Assembly: GCA_963992225.1 (NCBI GenBank) | Contig: CAXDTK010000314.1 | Coordinates: 1-5,905, forward strand | Length of the DNA: 5,905 nt | Reading direction: 5' to 3' | Source of the DNA: Pelomonas sp963992225 | Lineage (GTDB): Bacteria > Pseudomonadota > Gammaproteobacteria > Burkholderiales > Burkholderiaceae_C | The notes under the pieces: model-generated | The model's input: only the letters and a program-made list of their open reading frames with translations | What the model was told of the DNA's origin: nothing | The model's database searches: none | Program-made: the position numbers and the translations under genes | Shown: piece by piece, positions 1-5,905 of the stretch | Numbering within the stretch: the stretch's first letter is position 1 | Layout: each line of letters begins with the position of its first letter

Positions 1-45
1 ACACCTAAGCCTTCGTCGGCAGCGTCAGATGTGTATAAGAGACAG
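1..45 (+). other. Illumina Nextera adapter left at contig end (artefact)
   Basis: This is library-construction sequence, not genomic DNA. Positions 13-45 match the complete 33-nt Nextera transposase read-1 adapter, including the 19-bp Tn5 mosaic end at 27-45 (AGATGTGTATAAGAGACAG). Positions 5-12 read CTAAGCCT, which I recognise as the i5 index sold as S508/N508. Positions 1-4 (ACAC) match the 3' tail of the P5 flow-cell oligo. The order P5, index, adapter, insert is exactly that of a Nextera fragment. Read on the minus strand it is what a read 2 gives when it runs through a short insert. Translation of this stretch gives MCIRDR on the plus strand and LSLIHI or VSYTHLTLPT on the minus strand. 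Genuine sequence starts at 46. The mosaic end should not be taken for a natural Tn5 end. Confidence 0.98.
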
Positions 46-975
46 GTCCAGCTGTGCGCGCCAGCGGGCCCAGGCGGATGAGCCGGCGGCCGGCGTGGCG
101 CGACCCACCTCGGCGGAGTCGAACACGATGAGCTGGCTGCGCGGCGCCAGCGGCACGACGAAGGGCTCGGTGAAGTCGCCGGCGTTCACGCCCGGGTCGG
201 CGCCGTTCTCCGCGGGCGTGCAGGCGCGGGCCGGGCCGGTCTCGGCGTCCAGGTAGCGCAGCCAGCCCTGGCCGGCGCGCGCGCAGGCCTCGTGGTTGCC
301 GCGCACGAAGACCCACGGCGCGGCGGCCAGCAGGGCGCGGGCCGGCCGGAAGAAGTCGGCCTGCCAGGCGTCGTCGCCATAGCCCCAGGGGCTGTGCGCG
401 CAGCCGGCCATGCCCGCGGGGCAGGGACTTTCGCGGTAGTGGTAGTCGCCGACATGGATGACCAGGTCGGGCTTGAGCGCCAGCGCCTGCGCCAGCACAC
501 GTGGGAACGGCCAGCCGGAGGGGTCGTTGCAGGGCTGGTAGTCCCGCTCGGAGGCCTTCAGCCGGCAGCCGGTGTCACCCAGCACCACGATGCGGCGCAG
601 CTCGGCCGCCGGCGCGCGCAGCGTGACGGCCTCGACCTGCACGCTGGCGGCGCCGGCGGGCCAGGCGGCTTCGCAGGCCTGCAGCGTGAAGCTGCTGGGT
701 TTGCGCCCGGCCTGCCGGTTGCCGGGCGGCGGCGGCTCGTCGCCGGGGACGCTGCGCGGCTGCATGGCGGCGCTGCCGCCGGTCCACCGCAGGGCCGGGC
801 AGGTGGCGTCGGCGGTTAGTGCGCGCACCGCCCAGCCGGGCCCGGCGACGGCCTGCACCCAGGCCTGTTGCAGGCCGGCGACCGGCGGCTCGGCAGGCGG
901 CGGCGCGGCGCAGCCAGCCAGCAAAAGCAGCGCGGCAAGCGCGATGGAGGGCAGGGGCAGGGCGGCTGAGGGCAT
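46..975 (-). CDS. Lipoprotein metallophosphoesterase, purple acid phosphatase-like, 3' truncated
   Basis: Probable periplasm-facing lipoprotein that hydrolyses phosphoesters with a two-metal centre; substrate unknown. The first 310 residues are genuine. The N-terminus is a lipoprotein signal: a hydrophobic stretch at about residues 8-20, then a lipobox LAGC with Cys22, then a proline/alanine-rich linker. A roughly 100-residue N-terminal region precedes the calcineurin-like core. Visible metal-site blocks are GDTG (D134), GDYHY (D177, Y180) and GNHE (N227, H228). DxG, GDxxY and GNH[DE] are the first three of five purple acid phosphatase blocks; the last two, VxxH and GHxH, would lie in the missing part. 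Eight cysteines after the lipobox (59, 101, 137, 149, 185, 192, 231, 252) suggest disulfides and export. The gene lies 115 nt downstream of the aldehyde dehydrogenase on the same strand, with no obvious functional link to it. No clear Shine-Dalgarno precedes the ATG, which is chosen because it gives a complete lipoprotein signal. The 3' end is cut by adapter sequence; the six in-frame residues beyond 46 are artefactual. Confidence 0.88.
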
Positions 976-1036
976 GGGGCGTCGGGGTGGCGTCGGATGG
1001 CAGCGGCCGCGAGGTTAGCGCCCCACGCCCGCCGCG

Positions 1037-1054
1037 CGGGCGCTTGGGCGCCCG
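1037..1054 (-). terminator. GC-rich hairpin downstream of the glucarate operon (weak terminator candidate)
   Basis: A perfect 7-bp stem, CGGGCGC (1037-1043) with GCGCCCG (1048-1054), encloses a 4-nt loop. It sits 36 nt past the aldehyde dehydrogenase stop and before the phosphoesterase start. There is no T-tract after it in the direction of transcription, so it is not a canonical intrinsic terminator. It could slow polymerase or protect the operon mRNA 3' end. A 12-bp palindrome (CGGCGGCCGCCG, 1066-1077) lies between the stop codon and this hairpin. In DNA this GC-rich, such stems also arise by chance. The rest of the 976-1090 gap shows no convincing promoter. Confidence 0.35.
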
Positions 1055-1090
1055 TCCCCCCAACTCGGCGGCCGCCGCGCGCCCCTTCCG

Positions 1091-2530
1091 TCAGGCCTGG
1101 GTGTAGGCGGTCTTCACCGTCGTGTAGAACTCGGCGGCATGGCGGCCCTGTTCGCGCGGGCCGTAGCTGGAGCCCTTGCGGCCGCCGAAGGGCACGTGGT
1201 AATCCACGCCCGCCGTGGGCAGGTTGACCATCACCATGCCGGCCTGCGAGTGGCGCTTGAAGTGGGTGGCGTGCTTCAGCGAGGTGGTGGCGATGCCGGC
1301 GGACAGGCCGAAGGGCGTGTCGTTGGCGAGATGCAGTGCCTCGTCGTAGTCCTTGGCGCGGATGACGCTGACCACCGGGCCGAACACCTCCTCGCGGTTG
1401 ATGCGCATGGCCGCCGTCGTGTCGGTGATGAGCGCGGGCGTCAGGTAGAAGCCCGGCGCGCCGTCGGCGTTGTGCTCCTTGCGCTGGCCGCCCTGGGCCA
1501 GCGTGCCGCCCTCGGCCTTCGCGATGGCGATGTAGTCCAGGTCCTGGCCCAGCTGGCTGGCGTCGACGACGGGGCCGATGTCGGTGCCGGCCTTGCGCGC
1601 GTCGTCGATCTTCAGCGCCTGCATCTTCTCGACCATGGCGGCGACGAAGCGGTCATGGATGCCGGCCGTCACGATGAGCCGCGACGAGGCCGTGCAGCGC
1701 TGGCCGGTGGAGAAGAAGCCGCTGTTGACGGCGGCGTTGACGGCCACGCCCAGGTCGGCGTCGTCCAGCACGACCATGGGGTTCTTGCCGCCCATCTCCA
1801 GCTGGAACTTGGCCATGCGGGCCACGGCCGCTGCGGCGACCTTCTGGCCGGTGGCCACCGAGCCGGTGAAGCTGATGGCGGCCACGCGCGGGTCGTGCAG
1901 CAGCTTCTCGCCCACCACCGAGCCGCGGCCCATGACCAGGTTGAACACGCCGGCCGGCAGCCCGCTGCGCGACAGGATCTCGGCCAGCGCCCAGGCCGAG
2001 CCGGGCACGAGGTCCGCCGGCTTGAAGACCACGCAGTTGCCCCAGGCCAGCGCCGGCGCGATCTTCCAGGCGGGGATGGCTAGCGGAAAGTTCCACGGCG
2101 TGATCAGGCCCACGACGCCGATGGCCTCGCGGGTGACCACCACGCCCACGCCGGGGCGCACCGAGGGCAGGCTCTCGCCGCCCGGGCGCAGCGCCTCGCC
2201 GGCAAAGAACTTGAAGATGTTGCCGGCGCGGACGACTTCGCCGATGGCCTCGGGCAGGGTTTTGCCCTCCTCGCGGGCCAGCAGGTCGCCCAGCTCGGCG
2301 CGGCGGGCCAGGATCTCGGCGCCGACGGCATCCAGGATGTCGAAGCGCTGCTGTGGCGTGGACAGGCTCCAGGCCGGGAAGGCCGCCGTGGCGGCGCTGA
2401 TCGCCAGCTCGGCCTGGGCCGCGTCGGCCTGGGCGTATTCGCCGATCAGGTCGCGGGTGTCGGACGGGTTGATGTTGCGCGAGACGGCGGCGCCGTCCAG
2501 CCATTCGCCGTTGATGAGGTTTTTGTGCAT
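1091..2530 (-). CDS. Alpha-ketoglutaric semialdehyde dehydrogenase (2,5-dioxovalerate dehydrogenase)
   Basis: Cytoplasmic NAD(P)+-dependent aldehyde dehydrogenase of 479 residues, a normal length for the superfamily. Likely reaction: 2-oxoglutarate semialdehyde to 2-oxoglutarate, the last step of D-glucarate breakdown. The catalytic set is complete: PWNFP with N147, VFKPAD with K170, the coenzyme-binding FTGSVATG at 221-228, LEMGGKN with general base E245, GQRCTA with nucleophile C279, and EEVFGP at 380-385 with E381. The substrate call rests mainly on context: it directly follows gudD and shares an operon with kdgD, and these two enzymes together produce exactly this semialdehyde. Sequence alone would not exclude another small semialdehyde such as succinate semialdehyde. 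The ATG at 2530 gives the usual N-terminus and lies 5 nt after the gudD TAA. No Shine-Dalgarno is evident, so translation is probably coupled to gudD. The reading frame stays open far upstream into gudD, but that extension is a shadow of gudD. Confidence 0.9.
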   Translation of the reverse strand: MHKNLINGEWLDGAAVSRNINPSDTRDLIGEYAQADAAQAELAISAATAAFPAWSLSTPQQRFDILDAVGAEILARRAELGDLLAREEGKTLPEAIGEVVRAGNIFKFFAGEALRPGGESLPSVRPGVGVVVTREAIGVVGLITPWNFPLAIPAWKIAPALAWGNCVVFKPADLVPGSAWALAEILSRSGLPAGVFNLVMGRGSVVGEKLLHDPRVAAISFTGSVATGQKVAAAAVARMAKFQLEMGGKNPMVVLDDADLGVAVNAAVNSGFFSTGQRCTASSRLIVTAGIHDRFVAAMVEKMQALKIDDARKAGTDIGPVVDASQLGQDLDYIAIAKAEGGTLAQGGQRKEHNADGAPGFYLTPALITDTTAAMRINREEVFGPVVSVIRAKDYDEALHLANDTPFGLSAGIATTSLKHATHFKRHSQAGMVMVNLPTAGVDYHVPFGGRKGSSYGPREQGRHAAEFYTTVKTAYTQA

Positions 2531-2535
2531 GCTGC

Positions 2536-3864
2536 TTATCGGTCGAGGGCGGGACGCTTCGGGTCGAAGGTCCAGCCGGGGATCAGGTATTGCATCGCGA
2601 TCGCGTCGTCGCGTGCGCCGAGGCCATGCTGTTTGTACAGCGTGTGCGCCTTCTCGACTTCGGCCATGTCGAGCTCGACGCCCAGACCTGGCTTCTTCGG
2701 CACCGCCACATGGCCGCCGACGATCTGCAGCGGCTCCTTCGTCAGCCGCTGGCCGTCCTGCCAGATCCAGTGCGTGTCGATGGCCGTGACCTGGCCGGGC
2801 GCGGCGGCGCCGACATGGGTGAACATCGCCAGCGAGACGTCGAAGTGGTTGTTGGAGTGCGATCCCCAGGTCAGGCCCCAGTCGCGGCAGGTCTGAGCCA
2901 CGCGCACCGAGCCGGCCATGGTCCAGAAATGCGGGTCCGCCAGCGGGATGTCCACGCTCTGCAGCGACAGCGCATGCTGCAGCTGGCGCCAGTCGGTGGC
3001 GACCATGTTGGTGGCCGTCGGCAGGCCGGTGGCGCGGCGGAACTCGGCCATCACCTCGCGGCCGGAGAAGCCGTCCTCGGCGCCGCAGGGGTCCTCGGCA
3101 TAGGCCAGCACCCCGCGCATGTCGCGCATCAGGCGAATGGCGTCCTTCAGCCGCCAGCCGCCGTTGGGGTCCAGCGTGACGCGGGCGTCGGGGAAGCGCT
3201 CGTGCAGCGCGCGCACGGCCTCCACCTCCGCGTCGCCGCACAGCACGCCGCCCTTGAGCTTGAAGTCGTTGAAGCCGTAGCGCTCGCGCGCCGCCTCGGC
3301 CAGCTGCACGATGGCCTCCGGCGTCTGCGCGGCCTCGTGGCGCAGCCGGCACCAGGCGTTGTCGGCCTGGGGCTCTGCGTGGTAGGGCAGGTCGGTCTTG
3401 GTGCGGTCGCCGACGTAGAACAGGTAGCCCAGCATGGCCACCGACTCGCGCTGCTGGCCCTCGCCCAGCAGCGCCGCGACCGGCAGGCCCAGGTGCTGGC
3501 CCAGCAGGTCCAGCAAGGCCGACTCGATGGCCGTGGCGGCGTGGATGGTGGTGCGCAGGTCGAAGGTCTGCAGGCCGCGCCCGCCGGCGTCGCGGTCGGC
3601 GAAGGCCTGGCTGACCCGCTGCAGCACGGCCAAGTGCGAGCCCACCGGCTGGCCCACGACCCACGGGCGCGCATCCTCCAGCGTCTGGCGGATCTTCTCG
3701 CCACCGGGTACCTCGCCCACGCCGGTGTGGCCGGCGCTGTCGGTGAGGATCAGCAGGTTGCGGGTGAAGAAGGGCGCATGCGCGCCGCTGAGGTTGAGCA
3801 GCATGCCGTCACGCCCGGCAACCGGGATGACGCGCAGCTCTTTGATAACGGGGGTCGAACTCAT
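2536..3864 (-). CDS. gudD: Glucarate dehydratase
   Basis: Cytoplasmic Mg2+-dependent enolase-superfamily enzyme that dehydrates D-glucarate (and usually L-idarate) to 5-dehydro-4-deoxyglucarate. The 442-residue product is very similar by eye to E. coli GudD (446 aa) along its whole length, for example LNLSGAHAPFFTRN near residue 23, AFADRDAGGRGLQTFDLRTT at about 87-106 and GLTWGSHSNNHFD at 330-342. All catalytic positions are present: the KxK pair K202/K204, metal ligands D232, E257 and N286, D310, and the general base H336. The constant offset of 3 from the E. coli numbers as I remember them (K207, H339) supports the alignment. This argues for an active GudD rather than the inactive GudX-type paralogue. 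The start at 3864 (MSSTPVI) mirrors the E. coli N-terminus (MSSQFTTPV). An in-frame ATG at 3879 would add five residues (447 aa). The stop is 5 nt before the aldehyde dehydrogenase start. Confidence 0.97.
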   Translation of the reverse strand: MSSTPVIKELRVIPVAGRDGMLLNLSGAHAPFFTRNLLILTDSAGHTGVGEVPGGEKIRQTLEDARPWVVGQPVGSHLAVLQRVSQAFADRDAGGRGLQTFDLRTTIHAATAIESALLDLLGQHLGLPVAALLGEGQQRESVAMLGYLFYVGDRTKTDLPYHAEPQADNAWCRLRHEAAQTPEAIVQLAEAARERYGFNDFKLKGGVLCGDAEVEAVRALHERFPDARVTLDPNGGWRLKDAIRLMRDMRGVLAYAEDPCGAEDGFSGREVMAEFRRATGLPTATNMVATDWRQLQHALSLQSVDIPLADPHFWTMAGSVRVAQTCRDWGLTWGSHSNNHFDVSLAMFTHVGAAAPGQVTAIDTHWIWQDGQRLTKEPLQIVGGHVAVPKKPGLGVELDMAEVEKAHTLYKQHGLGARDDAIAMQYLIPGWTFDPKRPALDR

Positions 3865-3868
3865 ATCG

Positions 3869-3890
3869 CTCCAGGGCATGGTGCCTTCCC
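3869..3890 (-). promoter_or_regulatory. Two alternative ribosome binding sites for gudD
   Basis: GGAG at 3872-3869 lies 4 nt before the ATG at 3864. A second purine run, GGGAAGG at 3890-3884, lies 4 nt before the in-frame ATG at 3879. Both are plausible, if slightly tight. The downstream start is preferred because it matches the E. coli GudD N-terminus. The first site could load ribosomes that start at 3879 and give a protein five residues longer. Confidence 0.5.
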
Positions 3891-3927
3891 AAGCGGCACC
3901 CATGGAACTGGCTTTGCCAGGCCATCG

Positions 3928-3971
3928 GGTGCGCCCCCTTGAGGGGGAGGCGCGTGAGCGCCTCGGGGGTG
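3928..3971. repeat. Intergenic double-hairpin element between the binding-protein gene and gudD
   Basis: Two adjacent stem-loops are visible. One is CCCCC (3934-3938), loop TTGA, GGGGG (3943-3947). The other is a perfect 7-bp stem GAGGCGC (3947-3953), loop GTGA, GCGCCTC (3958-3964). A second G5 run at 3965-3969 could pair with the same C5 run, so an alternative long-range fold is possible. In the operon mRNA the 7-bp stem forms first, about 10 nt after the binding-protein stop codon. No T-tract follows, so a mid-operon processing, stability or attenuation role is more likely than full termination. From memory, very similar GC hairpins recur between genes in Comamonadaceae and Rubrivivax-like genomes, so this is probably one copy of a dispersed REP-like family; that recognition is unverified. 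The rest of the 3865-3974 spacer holds the gudD ribosome binding sites and no convincing promoter. Confidence 0.65.
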
Positions 3972-3974
3972 GGC

Positions 3975-4937
3975 TCAATCCGCAGTGATCTTGCGCTCGG
4001 TGATGACCTTCTTCCAGCGCTCGAACTCCGCGGCCTGGAAGGCCGTGAACTGCTCGGGCGTGTTGGCGACGATCTCGAAGCCCTGCTCCAGCAGCTTGGG
4101 GCGGATGTCGGGCGCGTTCAGCGCGGCCACGATGCCGGCATGCAGCCTGCCCTTGATGTCCGCGGCCAGGCCCTTGGGTGCTGCCACCGCCTGCCAGGAG
4201 TAGACCTGCAGGCCCTTGATGCCCAGTTCGTCCATCGTGGGCACGTCGGGCTGCACCGGCGAGCGCTTGGTGCTGGTGATGGCCAGCGCGCGCAGCTTGC
4301 CGGCCTTGATCTGCGGCAGCGCGGTGTTGATGTTCATGAAGCTGGCGTCCACCTGGCCGCCCAGCAGGTCGGTCATGACCGGGCCGCCGCCCTTGTAGGG
4401 GATGTGCAGGCCCGAGGTGCCGGTCTGCTGCCAGAACAGCTCGGCGGTGATGTGGTCGCTGCTGCCGTTGCCCGACGACGCGAAGCTCATCTTCTCGGGG
4501 TTGGCCTTCTGGAAGGCCAGCACGTCGGCCATGCTCTTGTGCGGCGAGGCGGCGGGCACGACCAGCACGTTGGGCGCCTGCACGGCGACGCTGATGTAGT
4601 CCAGGTCCTTGGTCGGGTCGTAGGCGACGTTCTTCAGCAGGTGCGGGCCGATGACCAGCGGGCCCAGCGACGTGACGAGCAGCGTGTAGCCGTCGGCGGG
4701 CGCCCGCTTGACGGCCGCGGTGCCGATGGTGCCGCCCGCGCCGCCGCGGTTGTCGACGACGAAGCTGCTGCCCAGCTTCTCCTGCAGCTTGGTGCCCAGC
4801 ATGCGCGCGATGGCGTCGCTGGAGCCGCCGGGCGGGAAGGGCACCAGCAGCGTCACCGGCTTGGCCGGCCAGGCCTGGGCCAGCGCCGCGGTGGTGGCGG
4901 CGGCGCCCAGCAGCAATGCAGTCAGCAGTTTCTTCAT
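3975..4937 (-). CDS. Bug/TctC-family periplasmic solute-binding protein
   Basis: Exported 320-residue substrate-binding protein of the tripartite tricarboxylate transporter type. The signal peptide is clear: KK near the N-terminus, a hydrophobic core at about residues 4-18, and a signal peptidase I site after ALA (cleavage after A20). The mature protein has the Bug-family pattern: VPFPPGGSSD at 32-41, DNRGGAGGTIG at 62-72, ASSGNGSSDH at 153-162 and the YKGGGP loop at 181-186. Length is typical. Proteins of this family bind carboxylates or other small polar ligands; here the operon suggests D-glucarate or a related sugar diacid, which is inference. No TctA or TctB membrane subunit is in the window, so it is either an orphan, common for Bug proteins, or its partners lie beyond 5905. 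It starts 34 nt after the kdgD stop with a good Shine-Dalgarno. It is the only exported product of the operon. Confidence 0.93.
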   Translation of the reverse strand: MKKLLTALLLGAAATTAALAQAWPAKPVTLLVPFPPGGSSDAIARMLGTKLQEKLGSSFVVDNRGGAGGTIGTAAVKRAPADGYTLLVTSLGPLVIGPHLLKNVAYDPTKDLDYISVAVQAPNVLVVPAASPHKSMADVLAFQKANPEKMSFASSGNGSSDHITAELFWQQTGTSGLHIPYKGGGPVMTDLLGGQVDASFMNINTALPQIKAGKLRALAITSTKRSPVQPDVPTMDELGIKGLQVYSWQAVAAPKGLAADIKGRLHAGIVAALNAPDIRPKLLEQGFEIVANTPEQFTAFQAAEFERWKKVITERKITAD

Positions 4938-4943
4938 GGCTTG

Positions 4944-4948
4944 TCTCC
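4944..4948 (-). promoter_or_regulatory. Ribosome binding site of the binding-protein gene
   Basis: GGAGA lies 6 nt before the ATG at 4937, an ideal spacing. It confirms the start that yields a full signal peptide. It sits inside the 34-nt spacer after kdgD, which is too short to hold a convincing promoter. Confidence 0.8.
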
Positions 4949-4971
4949 GGGGTTGTGGTGGGGCGGGGCGG

Positions 4972-5883
4972 TCATTGCGGGCCGAGCTGGGCGATCAGCG
5001 CGGCGAGCTGCTCCACCTCGGCGGGCAGCAGGTCCGACAGCGGCGGGCGCACCGGCCCTGCGCCGTGGCCCACCAGCGTGGCGCCGGCCTTCACGATGGA
5101 CACCGCATAGCCCTCGCCCTTGTTGCGGATGGCGAGGTAGGGCAGGAAGAAGTCGCGGATCAGGCGGTCGCAGGTCGCCGTGTCGCCCGCCGCATGGGCG
5201 TTGTAGAAGGCCATCGCCGTCCTGGGGATGAAGTTGAAGACGGCGGACGAGTAGACCGGGCAGCCCATCGCCTTGTAGGCGCCGGCAAAGACCTCGGCGG
5301 TGGGCAGGCCGCCCAGGTAGGCGAAGCGCTCGCCCAGCGTCTGGCGGATGGCGACGAACTTCTCGATGTCGCCCAGGCCGTCCTTGAAGCCGATCAGGTT
5401 GGGGCAGCGGTCGGCCAGGATCTGCAGCGACTGCGGCGTCAGCTTGCAGGCGCCGCGGTTGTAGACCACCACGCCGAACTTCACGCTGCGGCACACCGCT
5501 TCCACATGGGCGATCAGGCCGTCCTGGCTGGCTTCGGTCAGGTAGTGCGGCAGCAGCAGCACGCCTTGGGCGCCGAGGCGCTCGGCCTCCTGCGCGTACT
5601 GGATCGCGACGCGCGTGCCGCCGCCGGCACCGGCCAGGATGGGCGTGCGGCCGCGGCAGGTGTCCAGCGCGACCCGGATGACATCGCGGTACTCGCCCGG
5701 CTCCAGCGAGAAGAACTCGCCCGTGCCGCCGGCCGCGAACAGCGCCGAGGCGCCATAGGGCTGCAGCCAGTCCAGGCGCTTGGCATAGGCCTTGGGCGCG
5801 AAATTCAGCTCGGCGTCGAAGTCGGTCAGCGGGAAGGACAGCAGGCCGGCCTGCAGGACGGCCTTGAGTTCTTGGGGCGACAT
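4972..5883 (-). CDS. kdgD: 5-dehydro-4-deoxyglucarate dehydratase (decarboxylating)
   Basis: Cytoplasmic class I aldolase-like TIM-barrel enzyme of the DapA/NAL family. It converts 5-dehydro-4-deoxy-D-glucarate to 2-oxoglutarate semialdehyde with loss of water and CO2, the middle step of the pathway. The 303-residue length is standard. Key sites: GGTGE at 52-56, the counterpart of the DHDPS GTTGE carboxylate-binding motif; VVVYNRG with catalytic Tyr141; and GFKDGLGD with Schiff-base Lys167. FSLEPGEY (58-65) and YNRGACKLTP (141-150) look typical of the glucarate-pathway branch rather than of DapA. It appears first of the visible operon genes, followed after 34 nt by the binding protein. The ATG at 5883 has GGAG 8 nt upstream. 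A different DapA-family lyase is possible in principle, but gudD and the aldehyde dehydrogenase next door make this assignment strong. Confidence 0.95.
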   Translation of the reverse strand: MSPQELKAVLQAGLLSFPLTDFDAELNFAPKAYAKRLDWLQPYGASALFAAGGTGEFFSLEPGEYRDVIRVALDTCRGRTPILAGAGGGTRVAIQYAQEAERLGAQGVLLLPHYLTEASQDGLIAHVEAVCRSVKFGVVVYNRGACKLTPQSLQILADRCPNLIGFKDGLGDIEKFVAIRQTLGERFAYLGGLPTAEVFAGAYKAMGCPVYSSAVFNFIPRTAMAFYNAHAAGDTATCDRLIRDFFLPYLAIRNKGEGYAVSIVKAGATLVGHGAGPVRPPLSDLLPAEVEQLAALIAQLGPQ

Positions 5884-5891
5884 GGGCGGGG

Positions 5892-5895
5892 CTCC
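5892..5895 (-). promoter_or_regulatory. kdgD: Ribosome binding site of kdgD
   Basis: GGAG lies 8 nt before the ATG at 5883 and supports that start. Only 22 nt of upstream sequence are present, so the operon promoter and any operator are outside the window. Confidence 0.7.
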
Positions 5896-5905
5896 GGTGT
5901 TGGGA

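Noticed and set aside
27..45. Tn5 mosaic end, possible natural transposon terminus
   Set aside because: It is embedded in the complete Nextera adapter with an index and P5 tail, so it is a library artefact.
29..256. Small plus-strand open frame beginning MCIRDR
   Set aside because: Its start codon lies in the adapter and the rest is antisense to the phosphoesterase.
1139..2083. Long plus-strand open frame antisense to the aldehyde dehydrogenase
   Set aside because: Low-complexity Arg/Gly/His/Val-rich translation typical of GC-rich antisense frames; the opposite strand has a complete catalytic motif set.
2531..3664. Upstream extension of the aldehyde dehydrogenase frame, suggesting a fusion protein
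   Set aside because: The extension is an Arg/Ala/Gly-rich shadow of gudD, and the ATG at 2530 gives the normal aldehyde dehydrogenase N-terminus.
2590..3942. 450-codon plus-strand open frame antisense to gudD
   Set aside because: No recognisable domain, biased composition, and full overlap with a clearly conserved enzyme on the other strand.
3865..3974. Internal promoter for gudD in the 110-nt spacer
   Set aside because: No convincing -35/-10 pair is seen on the minus strand; most of the spacer is hairpin element and ribosome binding sites.
3939..5231. 430-codon plus-strand open frame across the binding-protein gene and kdgD
   Set aside because: It spans two well-supported minus-strand genes and their spacer, with low-complexity composition; a shadow frame.

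Overview
This window comes from a high-GC (roughly 70% by eye) Gram-negative chromosome, most likely a betaproteobacterium of the order Burkholderiales. The strongest pointers are a Bug/TctC-type periplasmic binding protein, a family greatly expanded in that order, and a GC-rich hairpin repeat of a style I recall from Comamonadaceae and Rubrivivax-like genomes. Genus is not resolvable by reading. All five genes lie on the minus strand, so transcription runs from high to low coordinates.

Layout in transcription order. kdgD (5883-4972) encodes 5-dehydro-4-deoxyglucarate dehydratase. After 34 nt comes a Bug/TctC-family binding protein with a signal peptide (4937-3975). A 110-nt spacer (3974-3865) carries a compact double-hairpin element. 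gudD (3864-2536) encodes glucarate dehydratase. Five nt later begins an aldehyde dehydrogenase read as alpha-ketoglutaric semialdehyde dehydrogenase (2530-1091). A 115-nt gap with a hairpin separates this operon from the 5' part of a lipoprotein metallophosphoesterase resembling purple acid phosphatases (975-46), which runs off the end of genuine sequence.

The four-gene block is a coherent D-glucarate catabolic operon. GudD dehydrates D-glucarate to 5-dehydro-4-deoxyglucarate, KdgD dehydrates and decarboxylates that to 2-oxoglutarate semialdehyde, and the aldehyde dehydrogenase oxidises it to 2-oxoglutarate for the TCA cycle. The binding protein probably captures a sugar diacid in the periplasm, but no TctA/TctB membrane partners are present. 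Promoter and regulator are not visible and probably lie beyond position 5905.

Positions 1-45 are not biological. They are an Illumina Nextera adapter: the tail of P5, an i5 index and the full transposase read-1 adapter, left at a contig end. It truncates the phosphoesterase gene and creates false peptide tails. I found no RNA gene, CRISPR array, insertion sequence or undescribed defence or mobile system. The pathway itself is known; the less ordinary points are the adapter, the intergenic hairpin element, the orphan binding protein and the phosphatase-like lipoprotein.
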